From the NCBI GenBank assembly GCA_021234535.1, contig CM037845.1, positions 13,784,643 to 13,848,642 of the forward strand: DNA of 64,000 nt, in the 5' to 3' direction. The DNA is from Stichopus chloronotus (Eukaryota; Echinodermata; Holothuroidea; Aspidochirotida; Stichopodidae). The notes under the pieces are model-generated. The model searched no databases. It was not told the DNA's origin and saw nothing but the letters and a program-made list of their open reading frames with translations. The translations under genes and the position numbers were made by a program. Below are positions 1 through 13,129 of the stretch, piece by piece; position 1 is the stretch's first letter, and each line of letters begins with the position of its first letter.

Positions 1-2510
1 GCATATTTTAAAACAACAAATTTTCGAACCCCTTGTCCTTCTTCAGGTGCCAGAGCAGAAAGAAGTGCAAGAATGACTGTTACCCACTTTTTGTGAAAGT
101 TAAAGTTGGAAAGGAATCTTAGATCTTTGTTCAGTAGGTGAAGAAGTAAAGGAGATTTGAGTATTTAGTTCAGTTTCGGTCAGAATTTTTTTGTCGTGGT
201 GTGTCATGTCGCTATGGAGGATTGCAAACATTAGACAGTTAAAACTGTGATTAGTCATATTGAAATGATGGGCCAGGGGGAACCCCACTTTGTTGAGCCG
301 TATACTGCTTTTTTTTTGGTTATTGAACCTTGTTAGGAAGGAAGTGAAAGTCCGGAAATTTTAACATCGACCAAGGGGCAATATGGTGAAGTGCGGGGTG
401 AGCAGAATGACACTCCATTTATCAGAATATATTCAGAGTGTTTTTCAGAATATATCATTCTTAGCGTACATGCAACGCAAGACGGGAGTTGTCACGGAAT
501 CGATATTTCATAACATTGTCGAGAAATTTGTGTAAAAACAACGTCGCCCTGCATGCAGCCACGTAAAAATGCGTTTTCTCCAACGTGCATTTCTCCAACC
601 CTTCAGTTTCTTGGTGTACAACCTTGACACTGCCCCGCTGCTGACAAGATAGGCATGGTAGTGTATGCATCGGAAGCCATTGAACTTCAGACGAACTCGA
701 AACAAACAGTTCAACATATTCCATATACAATGATTTTTTTTTATCTTCTGTGTATAAATGGCACAGAAATCTGTGAAGCTTTTCTTTTTTTGGAATGACT
801 GATTGCTAGGGTACAACTATAGAATTTCTTTTTGGAAATTGGCCATTTGTCTTGCAAAGTGCGCCCGTGCTACTATGCCCACTGTACAGTGATTTACAAG
901 ATCAAGGAAAAGTAATATGTTACGTATAACTGAACCCCTAACACTAACGACTTTGTGACTGGACCTGGAACTTGCTCTTTCCTTTTTGTTTTTATGCCGA
1001 ACAATTTTTTTTTCAGTACCCGGACATGTGATAAATATACGAAAGCGAATAACACCAACGTTAATATTAGTACTTGCATGCATTCCTTTTCTGAGATACA
1101 CCAGTGATATGCAGTGCTGTCAAAGGGAACTCTTTTCTTTTGTTTTCAGCACAGTGGTTACTAATATGCTGCATGTAAATACATTCATGAACGTGAGACA
1201 AATATTTATACATGGAATACAGTTAGGTGGCCTATTAATCAATTAACTAATAAATTAGTACAGATTAATTAATTTATTGATTAAATTATTGATTATATTC
1301 AAGTTCATGATTTCAGTGAAACTGAATGTATGTATCGTCAACCAGCATCAATCTTCGGATAAACTGATTAAGCTAAATAAACATGAAAAGATTAGTCACA
1401 CTTCATCGTAACCGACGGTTAAGGCGATCAATCGTAATAGATCATACATATAAACTCAAATACTGAATGACATTGAACCTTCTTTTTTCTGAATGAAATG
1501 ACGTACCGTACATCAAAATAATTTCAAATTTGCATTTTGGGAAGTTGTTCAAGGCCTTTTACAATGCTAAGCACATAAAACGTGATCAATATTCAAGATC
1601 GGTTAGGTAGCATAACAACATTAACACGTAAAGGTAAACTACGAATTTAAACCACAGTGAAAGCTTGTGATTGGTCCACTAATTGGATTCAAACTGTATA
1701 TGAATGGAGAACAAAGCTGTTATTTAAATAGCAAGTCCCTGCTTTACCAGTCCGCTGTCTTTGATGACATGCATGTACGGTTACAGTAAAACATCGGAAA
1801 CAATAGGCTGAGGTCCAATACGACTAGAAACCGACACATTGTACAGTAACAGGCCACTATCAATAGTCTAATCATGTTTACCATACAGGACTATGCTTAT
1901 CTGTTTCCTGTTTTACGCGGCATGAACTGCACGATGTTACACAAATCTTCATAACGTAACTTAAACTTTACAACAATAATAATAATACATCAAAACGTCA
2001 TGAGAAAGTATCGTGAACAGAAAATAACTTTTTGTTACCTCGAGAACAATCGCGGCTTTTGTTAGAATATTGATCGCTAATATAAGAAAAATAAGCACAA
2101 ATAAGTCCCCCTTTTGAATAGATTTGCAAGTGGACCGGGTGGGCTCCCCCTTGATCATGAGTGGTTAATCAGATCCTGTTTTGTTGATCAACCGATAGGG
2201 ATGAACCAGACCTCATATAGTTGATGAAAATGATGTGTGTGAAAACTCGTGGATCACGATAAGTAACCCTCTAAGCTGTACGGAAATGGAGATCTAGGAA
2301 GGCCATAGCCCCTGATATTGACATATACGGCCAGTTTCTTAATTAAGATCAGATTCGATAAAATTCTTATAGGCCTTTGTTGAAGAAATCAGCCTGTCTA
2401 GTTTTTTTTTCTCACATAAATTAAGTCATTTTCCCTGGCTTTCGTTGGGTTACACAGGAGATTTTCTATGCCGCAAATTGGAGAAAAAAAAAATCATACG
2501 TCTTATTAAA
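1..2510. other. Non-coding, AT-rich
   Basis: No convincing exon or repeat. Between about 1230 and 1310 the sequence is almost entirely A and T, with overlapping TTAAT/ATTAA words. Short frames on both strands have no splice or family support. Confidence 0.6.
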
Positions 2511-2664
2511 CTGACAAATGTCAATTTAAATTGTCATCGGTCACCGTCTTCCAATCAGAATTCCGTGAATTATCACGTGCCGTAACTGTCCAATGATATC
2601 ACTAGAAACCGACAGATGTCGATTGAAATCGGCATATGTCAATAAAAAGCGACGTATGACAAAT
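2511..2664. repeat. Degenerate palindromic minisatellite (GACATATGTCGATT-like)
   Basis: Two blocks (2511-2540 and 2610-2664) repeat short self-complementary words: TGACAAATGTCAATTTAAA, CGACAGATGTCGATTGAAA, CGGCATATGTCAAT. Between them lies ordinary sequence. Such words are often seen in decayed MITEs; the family is not identified. Confidence 0.45.
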
Positions 2665-2842
2665 GTAGGGCTTACGGTGTACCCCGCAGGGGCACCTTTT
2701 ACGTAGGTGAGTGCATCACGAGAATTAGCGAGTTGTCATGACAATTGATGTTCGTGAAGCGACTTACTTCCTGTTTGTTGGTTACCCGCGCGCGAGGGTC
2801 TTATTCAAATGTGAAAGCGAGACTATCGACCTCGACAATTTG

Positions 2843-2860
2843 ATCAGATCCGGATCTGAT
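2843..2860. repeat. Perfect 18-bp palindrome
   Basis: ATCAGATCCGGATCTGAT is its own reverse complement. No matching copy noticed elsewhere in the window. Could be a chance restriction-like palindrome or protein-binding site. Confidence 0.6.
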
Positions 2861-3597
2861 GAACTGCTCTTGAATAAAGAACAAATGTTAAAGAGACCCC
2901 TCTCTTGTTAGGTATACATGTGAGGAGGTATATTGTCGTTTGTTTCTTTTTTTTTTCTCGATTAGCGCCCTTTGTAGGATAAAAGCTCAGACAATTGAGA
3001 TGTTAACCGTATCATAAGGCAATTGTATCCTAAGACAGTTTATAGTTTCAATCAAGAAATCGTTAGGCCCACTATTTTGTTACATTTTGGATCCGTCATG
3101 ATTCTAGATATGCTCCCCAAAACAGTGAAACTGCGGAGAACAACTAGCTACAACTACATGAAGATAAGAATTTCAAGGTTGGAGCAGCTTAAACTTGTTG
3201 AAGCAGCATTTCCTATGCTTTTCTCTGGAGAGGGATAGCTACATCATACATGTGACTTTTTTTTTTATTTGACTTTCTCTAAGTCCTTTAACTCTAGGTA
3301 TTCGGACAAGTACAGTCATTACACACTACAAGTGTCTCTTACCTAGTATGGGTATGGGGATGTTTTATGTCGTCCTTGCTGTAATTACTATGATCTTTGT
3401 ATATTTTGTGTACAAAGTATGACGTCACAATGTATACGCACACACACAGTCACTTATAGAGGTTATTCACGTCACATCATTGCCTCTAAATTTGGTATAC
3501 TGGCCGTCACTGTTCATGTGCAGATGGTGAGCTTCTCTGTTAATCACTTCTTTTTTCTCGACAAAATGGAATTTTGGATAATTAATTGTAGAGCTGT

Positions 3598-3865
3598 ACT
3601 TTGTACTTTTCGTGTTTATTTCTAATTTTCTTTGTTTTTTATCAATCATTGTTGTACACAAACCTTTCAAAAACTCAGTTTGGATGTCCTGTTTCTTTTA
3701 TTATTTTTATTTTGGAGAATCTATTGAAGATAGTCGCACTTTGTACTTTTCGTGTATACTTCTTTTCTTGTTTCTTTTCATTCATTGTTGTGCACTAACC
3801 TTTTGAAAAATTAATTTGATGTCCTGTTTATAAGTATTTATATTTATACTGGAAATAAACAATGA
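3598..3865 (+). repeat. Two-copy direct repeat, period 140
   Basis: ACTTTGTACTTTTCGTGT begins at 3598 and again at 3738; both copies continue with T-rich sequence, TTCATTGTTGT-like, ACCTTT, and GATGTCCTGTTT. Short hydrophobic open frames here are products of T-richness, not genes. Confidence 0.8.
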
Positions 3866-4031
3866 ATGCAATGTGGTGTCGGCACACGTGCACGACACTG
3901 CGTTAGTTACAATTGTTGTACAATTGACGTCTGACCGTCAAAATGAAGAAGCACGCAGTTCAATTACGTCAATGAAGAAGCTTTATTGTCACACACACAT
4001 ATAAACACACAGCCATGTTGCTTTTACATTC

Positions 4032-4092
4032 AACCTAAGGACCTCAGGTTAAGGACCTAAGGTTAAGACCTCAGGTAAGGACCTAAGGTTTT
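4032..4092 (+). repeat. Minisatellite of AACCTAAGGACCTCAGGTT words
   Basis: About five irregular copies of a 13-14 base unit alternating CCTAAGG and CCTCAGG. The units are partly self-complementary, so the array could fold. Confidence 0.75.
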
Positions 4093-4385
4093 CTTTTATA
4101 TATTCTTTCATCACACTAACCTTAACAATAACGTCTCTATTGTCTCTAAAGTCTTTATTGTTCGAACTTTAGAGGACTCAGGAAATCTATAGAATTTCCT
4201 TTAGAGGACCTGAAATTCGTTGTTTAGATCCTCAGTGCGAAGTCAAAGCAACGCACACACTTGCACGTACACACATATAGCCTCCACATGATTTTCTGGG
4301 TGAGTTAAACCAATTAGTCGGATGGGAACAAAAAAAAGAAGAAAGAAATAGAGATGAATTTAACCATTGATTTAAGATGTGTTTT

Positions 4386-4540
4386 CTTAAAAGGGAAATA
4401 TATCACACGATCAAATGTTGCATTTTCCGTGACTCATCTTATACGTAATAGGTTGAAGAAACCTATTGCCGATTTTTAACGATGGGACATGGCTTAATCT
4501 TTTAGGCTATTGGTGCAGTTGAAACGAGATAATTCCTTTG
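4386..4540 (+). mobile_element. MITE family A, internally deleted relic
   Basis: Starts CTTAAAAGGGAAAT, resembling the left end at 49140, then resembles the interior (AAATGTTGCATTTTCCGTGACTCATC against AAATGATGCATCTTCCATTACTCATC, given here as fragments) and ends GTTGAAACGAGATAATTCC, matching the right end at 39731-39750. About 200 central bases of the family are missing. Alignment is by eye. Confidence 0.4.
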
Positions 4541-4563
4541 TCATGCCTTGTTGTTATTGACAG

Positions 4564-4850
4564 GTATTGCCTACAGCTATACAGCAAGTAATTTTGTATA
4601 TGAAAGTTGTGGCAGTTTTTTCCAGGTAAGTAACACTACTATGGCCGTATCATGTTTATATTTCTCCGTATACTTTACCCATACTTTCTTCGGTATGTGT
4701 CCAACCCTTTACCTTTCCGTTTTAACATCTGGCCACATGTTTATTTCATCACTTATTCCTCATTTTAGAGCGTTTTATACCACAACGTGTGAATTATCAT
4801 ATCATAAACGGAACAGTGCACAGCAAATACAGAAAACAATATTGGCTATG
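4564..4850 (+). CDS. Candidate two-exon coding fragment (4564-4625 and 4769-4850)
   Basis: Exon one follows a TTATTGACAG acceptor and ends at CCAG before GTAAGT, a textbook donor. A 143-base intron then ends in a pyrimidine-rich ATTCCTCATTTTAG, and exon two ends before GTAAGA. In frame from 4564 the first exon is open with two bases over; these join the first base of exon two to continue an open frame, giving about 48 residues (starts VLPTAIQQ, ends KTILAM). Neither a start nor a stop is present, so this would be internal coding sequence. No family recognised. A chance arrangement is quite possible, since two frames of exon one are open and no neighbouring exons were found. Confidence 0.22.
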
Positions 4851-5238
4851 GTAAGAAACCAGATAAAGAAGGCCTAGTAGTGTAATAAATACCAGCAAAG
4901 TTGTTAAGAGTTAAAGAAAGTCATCGCACAAGAGGTATAAAAGTCTTAAACCCTATCTTAGAAAGTCGTCAGTGAATACGTTACCATAAACTGTGGGAAA
5001 TTAAATTTACGGGTTGAAAGCTGAATCAGACAGGAGACGGGTCAAAGTGCGACGGTAAAGGAACAGTATTAAATTCGGGTTCTTCGGGCGGCACTGTGAG
5101 CTCCAAGCAAAATCAACTAAGCAAGTCAAATCACGTGACACCCTGCTAACAGTTCAAAGGGAGGGGGTGAGGCAACTAAGAGAATTGAACGGTGTGGAAC
5201 GTATGCATTATAACCCCAATCTGAACACCGTTATGTAA

Positions 5239-5491
5239 ACAGTGACGTAGCTGAAGAGAAAAAGGGGTGGTCACCTACTCATTCCAATCAGAGGCGGTTT
5301 TGGAGATAATGTTACAAGAGAGGAAGGGAGGGGGGGGGGGCGACAGAATGTGGTTTTCTCGGCGCCTGAACGTTAGTTTTTTTAATCACGAAGTCATCAT
5401 CACTTACATGCTAGTTACATGCTAGTCATGTAACTGATAATGGGCGTCACCCGAACCAGCATTCCCCACCCACCCCCCTCACCCGCCACTG
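5239..5491. mobile_element. hAT-like MITE with perfect 8-bp target duplication
   Basis: Flanked by identical TTATGTAA at 5231-5238 and 5492-5499. Left end reads (A)CAGTGACGTAGCTG; the reverse complement of the right end reads CAGTGGCGGGTGAGG, so the outer CAGTGrCG is shared. The interior is about 253 bp, holds an 11-base G run (5330-5340) and has no coding capacity. An 8-bp target duplication and CAGTGGCG-type ends are typical of non-autonomous hAT elements. One extra base at the left end is unexplained. Confidence 0.7.
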
Positions 5492-5499
5492 TTATGTAA

Positions 5500-7982
5500 T
5501 GTGTATACTGGTTGAATATCAATGGACATTCTTCACACAGGCTGTAATGTAACATCCGGGAAACTGTGCACTCTCCGACAGCACACCCTATTCAAACAGC
5601 AAATTGTACGCAATCCGATCACCGTTCTGTAGGTCATGTAAAACAACTGTACAAAATGTGCATTAACTCCAACCGCCAACACTATGTAAATACTTTGACG
5701 TATTTAAAAAAAAAATGAGTTAGATACAAACAATCACTATGCAGTACCGTACAAACCAAGCTAATATCTAAGCACAAAATGTATAGGCTACATTCATCAG
5801 CAAATGCATACTTCATACATACTGTAGTATACGATGCCAAATATGCACTACCCATCTTTCAATGTCAAAAGTATAAATGCGGTCATCAACACGATAATCT
5901 TCTTGATTTGCATTTCACGGGCTGCCTTAGTTCTAAAAAGACAACTTTTGAAGACACAAAACCTTGAGAACTTAGTATAGTTTCATTTTTTGTTAATATG
6001 ACGCAAGCCTAACGTTTTGTTGAGCGCAGTTCAGGTCACGAGAAGAACTGATCACAAATTTAACAATTTCCCAGTAAAAGTTGACAATGGGATACGACAA
6101 TTACTGTCACTGTAGTCGTCCCCTGCAAGTTATAGTTTTCTATCTAATTAAGGCTTAAAAGCATCGTCGAGAATGCTCGAATGATGTAGGGACACTGCGG
6201 CGGGGTTCCTTCGAAAAGTGCGGACTTGGATGTGCGCAGAGAGTGTTAAATATCTCGAGAGGTATGGTGAGGGATACGACTATTGATTCACGTACAATCT
6301 ACGAGCAGTTAATGAAACTTTGAACCAGACACAGTTCTTCAGCCTCTCTGAAATGTAATATGTTATGTATGTGGCTTGTCTGTTCATCAGTTACCAAGGT
6401 AACGACAGAGGACGGCTATAACGCGCATCAGAAAGTCACATAATGTCAACTTGTTTACATGAAAGAAATAGATACAGTCCACACACAATCGTTAGCATTT
6501 GCCGGCACACTGATGACGGATCTTTTGATGACTGGTCCTCGTATATGGTATGTTGGGACGGGGTTTCTGTCATCAAATGGAATTGTGTAATCACATCACT
6601 GGAGTATTTTGCAACATATTGTTCTCTGTTTTGGTAACTTGCACAGTACCTGCAAGTTAATTGTCATATTGTGACAAGGAATGGGCAATCCCTTTAAAAA
6701 GGGTGAGTTGTTTGATGAGAAAACCTGTTTTTTTTTTGCCTTCCTCGGTAATCCTACCTCTTCTTCTATTTGATGCCAAAACTGGAAAACAACATATCAC
6801 CAAAGCTACTTTCAGGAGAAATTTCATAGATTAAAATGTTAATTACAGTTGAAAGAAGATAATGAAAGGAGATTTGAGTTTCAAATGCTTGACAACGTTT
6901 GGAAATTTGGTGATTTTTTTAACTACTTTTGTACAAATAGACTACTGTACTTGTTATAGCTTTTTACAAGAAGGGAAGCAAGTCCTTCGGTATGCTTTTG
7001 AAAATGCGGGAAAAACAGCACATTCTGCATTAAATACCGAAAGTCAGCATTCATCACAATTGAACAAATTCACAAATATCAAGTGAAATAAACCTATGAA
7101 CACTTTGAATACAACCTACCCCTTCCCAAGATATTTCTTGTTAAATTCCCAATTGCGACAAAAGCTCAAAAACAAGTACTTAGAACATAATGAAGTACCC
7201 GATGATGAGATTTCTGATGCGATAGTGCCGAGGTAGACGTTGGACTATGACATGTATGAAACTAGTGCAAAAATTTGCACTTAACTAATTTGAAGTATCT
7301 CCTGAGAAGCAAATAGGCGTATTATACAATTTGTACTTCACCGTTTAAAGAGTGCCCTTAGCGAGCATTAGTCACTATACTTCGATGACATAAGTGAGGA
7401 TGGGGTGTTTCAAAGGAGAGAAAAAAAAAGCGACAGAGTTGAGAACATGTAAAGTAATTGTAGTATCGTGCGCTTCCATTTCGCGTTGTCAAGGAAACCA
7501 TTTCTAAACTTTTCTGAGCATGCAGCTTTCATGTCCGTTGAAAATACTTGAAATATTGACAGATATCACGAGATTTAGCTGTTAGGGTTAATGACAATTT
7601 ATGATACCACTACTGACCGCTTAAAGCACGTTGATGTTTCTATGGTGTTTTATAGTCAACTGAAAGACCATACGCCCAAAAGTTTACTCGATTGTACTGT
7701 CTTCTCTAACATTGCTTTCTTGATAACTTTGCTTTCTCAAAAAGGAAAATCCTGGGTGAGAAAACGTTCGCAGAGATACTATTTGATGCTGCTTTGAGAA
7801 GATAATTGCCTGCATATGGTAATGTGAACATTAGAAAGAGTAATAATTTCTCAACTACATTGAATACAAGTCTGGTACCTCATGTAAGGGCATCTAACTG
7901 GCATCTTACTTCAAAGTTTAATGGGAACTTTCAGTTACATCATCACACTAAGATAGCAGGTTTATGAATTATTCATTTGAAT
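5500..7982. other. Non-coding, nothing recognised
   Basis: Short frames near 5779, 6443 and 6862 lack convincing splice context. The ATATG/GTATG site at the end of a frame near 6545 could be a donor but has no supported acceptor. Confidence 0.55.
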
Positions 7983-8392
7983 GCTGTGAGAATTTATAAC
8001 ATTGAGATAAGTGAACATGCTCGTAAACGCCCTTTGTATCGCATTGAAATGTCAGACCTAAATAATTAAGTACGCGGAAGAATGACGTGACTTTCTATCG
8101 CACTGAAATAGTAACCCCTTGTATTGAAAATGTGTGCGGACGCCGTGAGGATCTAACACAATGAGACAGTAAACCTGTGTATTTTTCAATGCGCGTGCAT
8201 GAAGGCTGTGAGGATATATCACGTAGGTAGAGTAGACCTTTACACTAAGTATGCATACGCGAACGAAGTTAGGATCAATTATTGTGAAATATTAGATCTA
8301 CAACTCTGCGTAGAGTGAACGCCGTGAATGTCTATCGCATGGGGAAAAGAAAGAAAAAAACAGACCTGCATATTTAGTATGCGGAAGAATGC
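7983..8392 (+). repeat. Degenerate minisatellite, about 60-bp period, six to seven copies
   Basis: Recognisable unit starts (GCTGTGAG, GACGTGAC, GCCGTGAGG, GCTGTGAGG, GTTAGGATC, GCCGTGAATG) occur at 7983, 8084, 8142, 8205, 8268 and 8321; each is followed by a TATCRCA-like word, GAAATAGTA, ACCT and a TATGCG-like word. Spacings of 53-63 in the regular part. Non-coding. Confidence 0.65.
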
Positions 8393-8399
8393 AGAAAAG

Positions 8400-11300
8400 A
8401 TCCAACACTTTGCTATAGTAAGACTTCTTCTCAACTACGTAATGAAGCTTATTGAGCAGATAGATCTATATCTACCTTACAATCATGTTCGACGTGCATA
8501 TATCGACACCAGTTCCAATGATTTACTAAAATATTCGTCTTTTTGCAACAATTATACTTGCGTGTGTAATTTGCCATTGGGAAAACGTTTTTAAAAAAGT
8601 TTGGGGAGACGTTCAAACGCTAGATTAGATATACGAGAAAAACATTTATGATTGTTGAGGTTAAAGATATTGTGAAGTCAAACAGGTATATGATAATTTC
8701 AATTGATTGTCTTCCCCTTTTAAGTGCAGTAGTTTTTGACAAAAGGGAAAAAGGCAAAACCCGTTTAGTAATTACAGTCTTGAAGGTCACAAACGACGTC
8801 ACGATATAGTAAGTCCTCAAAGGTTTGAACCATTCGAAATGAACCGATAGACGTGTTGTAGGATTTCACCAGGTAAACGTTTTATCCATCGTCTCCAATA
8901 GCTTTTAAGAAGGCCTTCTGGACAGCACTCGGATCATGCTGACGTCAGCATGTCTATCAAGGGTAAATGATACACCGGACAGTCTGTACTGAGCCGTCCG
9001 TTAATCTGGAATGAGGTTCCCTATACCTGAAAAACATTTTAGATACTTTGCTTAAAATTAGCAACAACGTCAACCGTAGATCTTTCCGTCCGAACAAGTT
9101 CCCCTGTATAGTGTAAAATCATTGACAGGTCGGTTTTGACGAATGTTCTTCACTCTATGATCAGCTACAGTATAATGCGCTATGATTAATTGGATCTGTA
9201 ATAGCTGGAGATTACCCAGCCCTGTCGTGAAGATGATATTTACGTAATGATTTGTGAGACAGAGATGCTGATTACTACAATCTCTATGATGATGGTGACA
9301 GCTACTCGGTCAATAATATCCGTAACACTGCTGACCTGGCAACCGCATCCATAGTCCAACCTCTCCTCGTTTATGCTGAAGTCAACCGTTCATATTTTAT
9401 CACGTCTGCGTCATCAGACTACCTCATCGCAAAGGATATGTGTAATGTGTTCCAGTGTGTGACAGATTCCTAATTACTGACTTACGCAATCCACTGATAT
9501 CTTCCCAAAGACCGAAAATGAACAAAATGAACGATCACGTAGACGATCTGTGATACGCACCAGTTCCGCGAACACGATTGTGGTCTATTAACTTCTTCTT
9601 AAATATGACAATTAGCATTTTATGGAGACACCTATTCTCATCTAACACGGTAAGAGAGAACTGCAAGGTGTAATCTCGTTAAAAGAAGCGTACGTGACTG
9701 CTCCAAATGCAGTTAAACCCTGTTTACCGCTTTAACAGAAGGCCAGAGGAATCCAGGAGAGTGTCTTCGTCTCAAGCGTCCTCTATATATAGCACCGACT
9801 GTGCGGTCGTTCGAAAACTGCGCGGCTAAATTTGATAATACGGAATTCTTTTGAGCGCTAGTAAAGACATTATACTCTCGATCGTTGATGTCAAGTCGTC
9901 TAAAAGGAAGACCAGCGGAGCCAATTATCGGCGAGCAGTTTATGAACTCCTCTGCAATTACATCCTAATGCATTTGGTATTTCTTGCAGGTTGATGTTTT
10001 CGCCGACAATGTTCGCCTTGGTCGTGATGCTCGAGAGCGGCTGGTTTTTTTGTTTTTTGTTTTTTCTTTATATCTTTTTTAACGTGGCGAATACTGACCG
10101 TGAACAGAACAAACTGAACGTGAAGTGAACGTGGACTCAGCCTACATTCATGTATATTAATTTATCTATAGGCCCTCCCTGGAAATAATTTAGGTTTGAA
10201 GAGGGGCTATATAAATTTGGTGGATAATATTTAGTAAAAACATGGACGGAATACTCTATCAGGTTAACTATCATTTAGTTAAATTGATTAGGGAACGTAG
10301 AGCTTTGGCATCTGTGATTTGGAACGAGGCAACAGCTCTCCACAAAAAACTGACGTGACACGAATGGGTGATGGCGTGGAAGACAAAGCGTATATATCGT
10401 CTACCGTAAGCACATTACAATACCAAACACAAGGAAACAGCGGGGTAACCAACACGAGGCTTTTATCACGAGGCGAATGTGTTAAAATGTTTAACGTGAT
10501 CTTCAGTAGCGTCAAACGTGACAGGTGCATCACTAATATTCCTTGAAGAGGGAATTGACGACACTTGAATATTTTGCTCGAGATGGCAATAGCTCTTAGA
10601 CTGAAGCGCACAGGCAGGCTTTATTCCTACTCATGTTTTGCCATTTTTGTCGGCTTTGCGAGAAGAGAGGGTTAGAAATACCGAAGGACATATTCCGTTA
10701 GGTTAAGGCAATGAGGTGCACTCTGTGTTAAACACCCTATTAAAAAAAAAAAAAAACACAAAGGAAAAGAATGAGGTTTCTGAAAATCGTTGTACATTAC
10801 CAAGAATGCTATCGTATTATAATCTGCATGGACCGGGACAAGGAGTAGAGGTGGCAATAACCCCCACGTCCCCTCCCCAATGTCCTTTCAGACAAGAAAA
10901 TACGAAATTAAATGTCACGCAGAGTGATCTTTTAGACATTTACGCACTCCCCCCCCCCCCCCCCTCCGCCCAAATGCACACCGCTTTTAGTCTTAGAAAT
11001 TTAACTAGAATCTTCCATTTTAGTCTTAATTTAAGCTTTACATACATACTACAGTATGCATGGTACCGATTCACCATACTGTAAATCTGTAATTTGAGAG
11101 AACCATTATTCTGAGTCAAGCTATTAATTAAAACGCATCGTTTAAGAGACCGAGTCAAATCATTTCAGGAAAAAAAAAATCCTCCTTCAACATCTACAAT
11201 CAATGCCTGCTGTCACTTTTTTCTTTAAATTTAATAATGTTGTATGCTTTCATTCCAATTTGTCTGACGTATATTAATAATCGTCACCCATGGACGACCA

Positions 11301-13129
11301 ATGTGACATTGGAAAACAAGATTGATTGCTATTGTCAAAGATACATGAATCTTCACGACAAATTAAATTAAATTATAACATGAATCAGACAAAATAAACG
11401 AACCGTTTAAATTCTTAATCCATTTCTTATTAGATTCCAGTTATTGATATAGTTGGAAAACATCTTATGTTTTAAGTTTAATCAGACCCTGATACAAGAC
11501 ATGGTTACACCTCTTAACAACACTCCACATTGAAGGCACTAAATTTTTACGCAAAACCTGCCACAAGAAATGTTTACATCAAGTTTACAACAAGTTATAC
11601 ATAAAGAATTTTTTTAACAGAAATTTCAACATCAGAGATACCAAACGTAGTATTACTATATGCCTAATCTTGAGGGACATGTTATAACTAATTGGTTGCA
11701 AAACGTATACAGTAAACATTGCGATAGTGCTTCATCACTTACATGATAATTGCTATTAAAAGAAATCCTGATTGTCTTAAAGTATAAATACCAGATATAT
11801 TGAAGTTCCCACAGGTGATCACCTCTGGTGATTATTGTAACTCAACTTTATAATACGATCCTCAAAGTCGAAGTTGTTCTTCTGGTACAATGTACATCAG
11901 AATTACAGAAAAGACATCATTTACGGGAACTTTAAAGTAAACGCGGTGCTACATAATCAAACTTTTAAAATTGTTCAGTCTTAACAGTTACACACTGGAA
12001 TGGCGTCAATGACAGTGACATAATAATGTTCGAACGCTTCCTTACACCAACAGATAACAAGACAAATCTCCGTTTCATATTCTGTAGATGAATTTAATTA
12101 TTTAATACAACGTTAATGCCCGTATCGAACCGTGCTCTGTAAGTTGATGCTTCAATTTTTAAGAAGTCGTAATGTGTTCCCCATTACACTTCTCGGATAT
12201 ATATTATAAATATATCGCTGTGATGGGATCTAGATTTCTTATTTAATTTAAGGTCGAAAGCAGATTTTCTATATGTCAAATTTCATTGCCCGCGACCCGT
12301 TTAAACAGCATGAATTCGGACACGTCCAGATACATGCTTCGCATTCTAGGATGGAAACCCACAAACATGATACTAATTTAATATCACCATCCTCGAAACA
12401 TTGCTGAATAAAGTTATACCTATACATCAAGTGAGTTTGACGACATCGGATTCAGTAGTGAAAATCGTAATCAGAAAGAGAGATACTTGATTGGCGCTAA
12501 ATAAGTAAACTCCAAAACACCCATTCGATTGTATCACAAACTGTTCCATGTTAGGAAAGGCATTTAACACAATCATTCCCGCAACTACTAAAACATTAAG
12601 TAGTGGTAGAAGCGAAAATATGATGGCCGTCTTTGGCTACGTCTAACGGCTCTTCAAACGGAGACGCAGCAGACGCAGCAAAACCCAGGTGTGTAGCTAC
12701 TGGTGGGCCGAGAGCGTCGTTCTACCCACCCCTTCCTGATGCCTTTAGTTAGAATATTTTTGCTTAGGAAATATAATACTTTTGCCTGAAAATAAATAAA
12801 TTTATTTTAGTGAGAAGTTTTATTTTGGTAAGAATAATTTAACAATATGATGTGCAGATGAATGTTAGTAGGCCTATATAACATAAGTAAAAGATAAATT
12901 TCTATCAATTCAGATTAAAATGATTAAGTACAAAGTAAAGCTCTGTTATCGGTTTAAAGACGAGATAATGCACAGACACTGTAATCGCTCCTGTACATGA
13001 ATAAACTGCACTGAGGTTTATTTACATTGTATAGTTTGGCTTTCTTTTATCTGTCTGCAAGGTGTGTGGATTTCCTGTATTGCCAGTATAATAATGCATC
13101 ACACCCCTTTATGTGGGCAAGTATAATAT
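8400..13129. other. Non-coding, nothing recognised except homopolymers
   Basis: Contains a C16 tract, poly(A) near 10743 and a T-rich stretch near 10045-10080. Two overlapping frames on opposite strands at 10288-10611 show no domain and start at non-ATG codons. Confidence 0.55.

Noticed and set aside
6697..6760. Possible further copy of MITE family A
   Set aside because: Only about 45 T-rich bases resemble the left end; the rest does not align.
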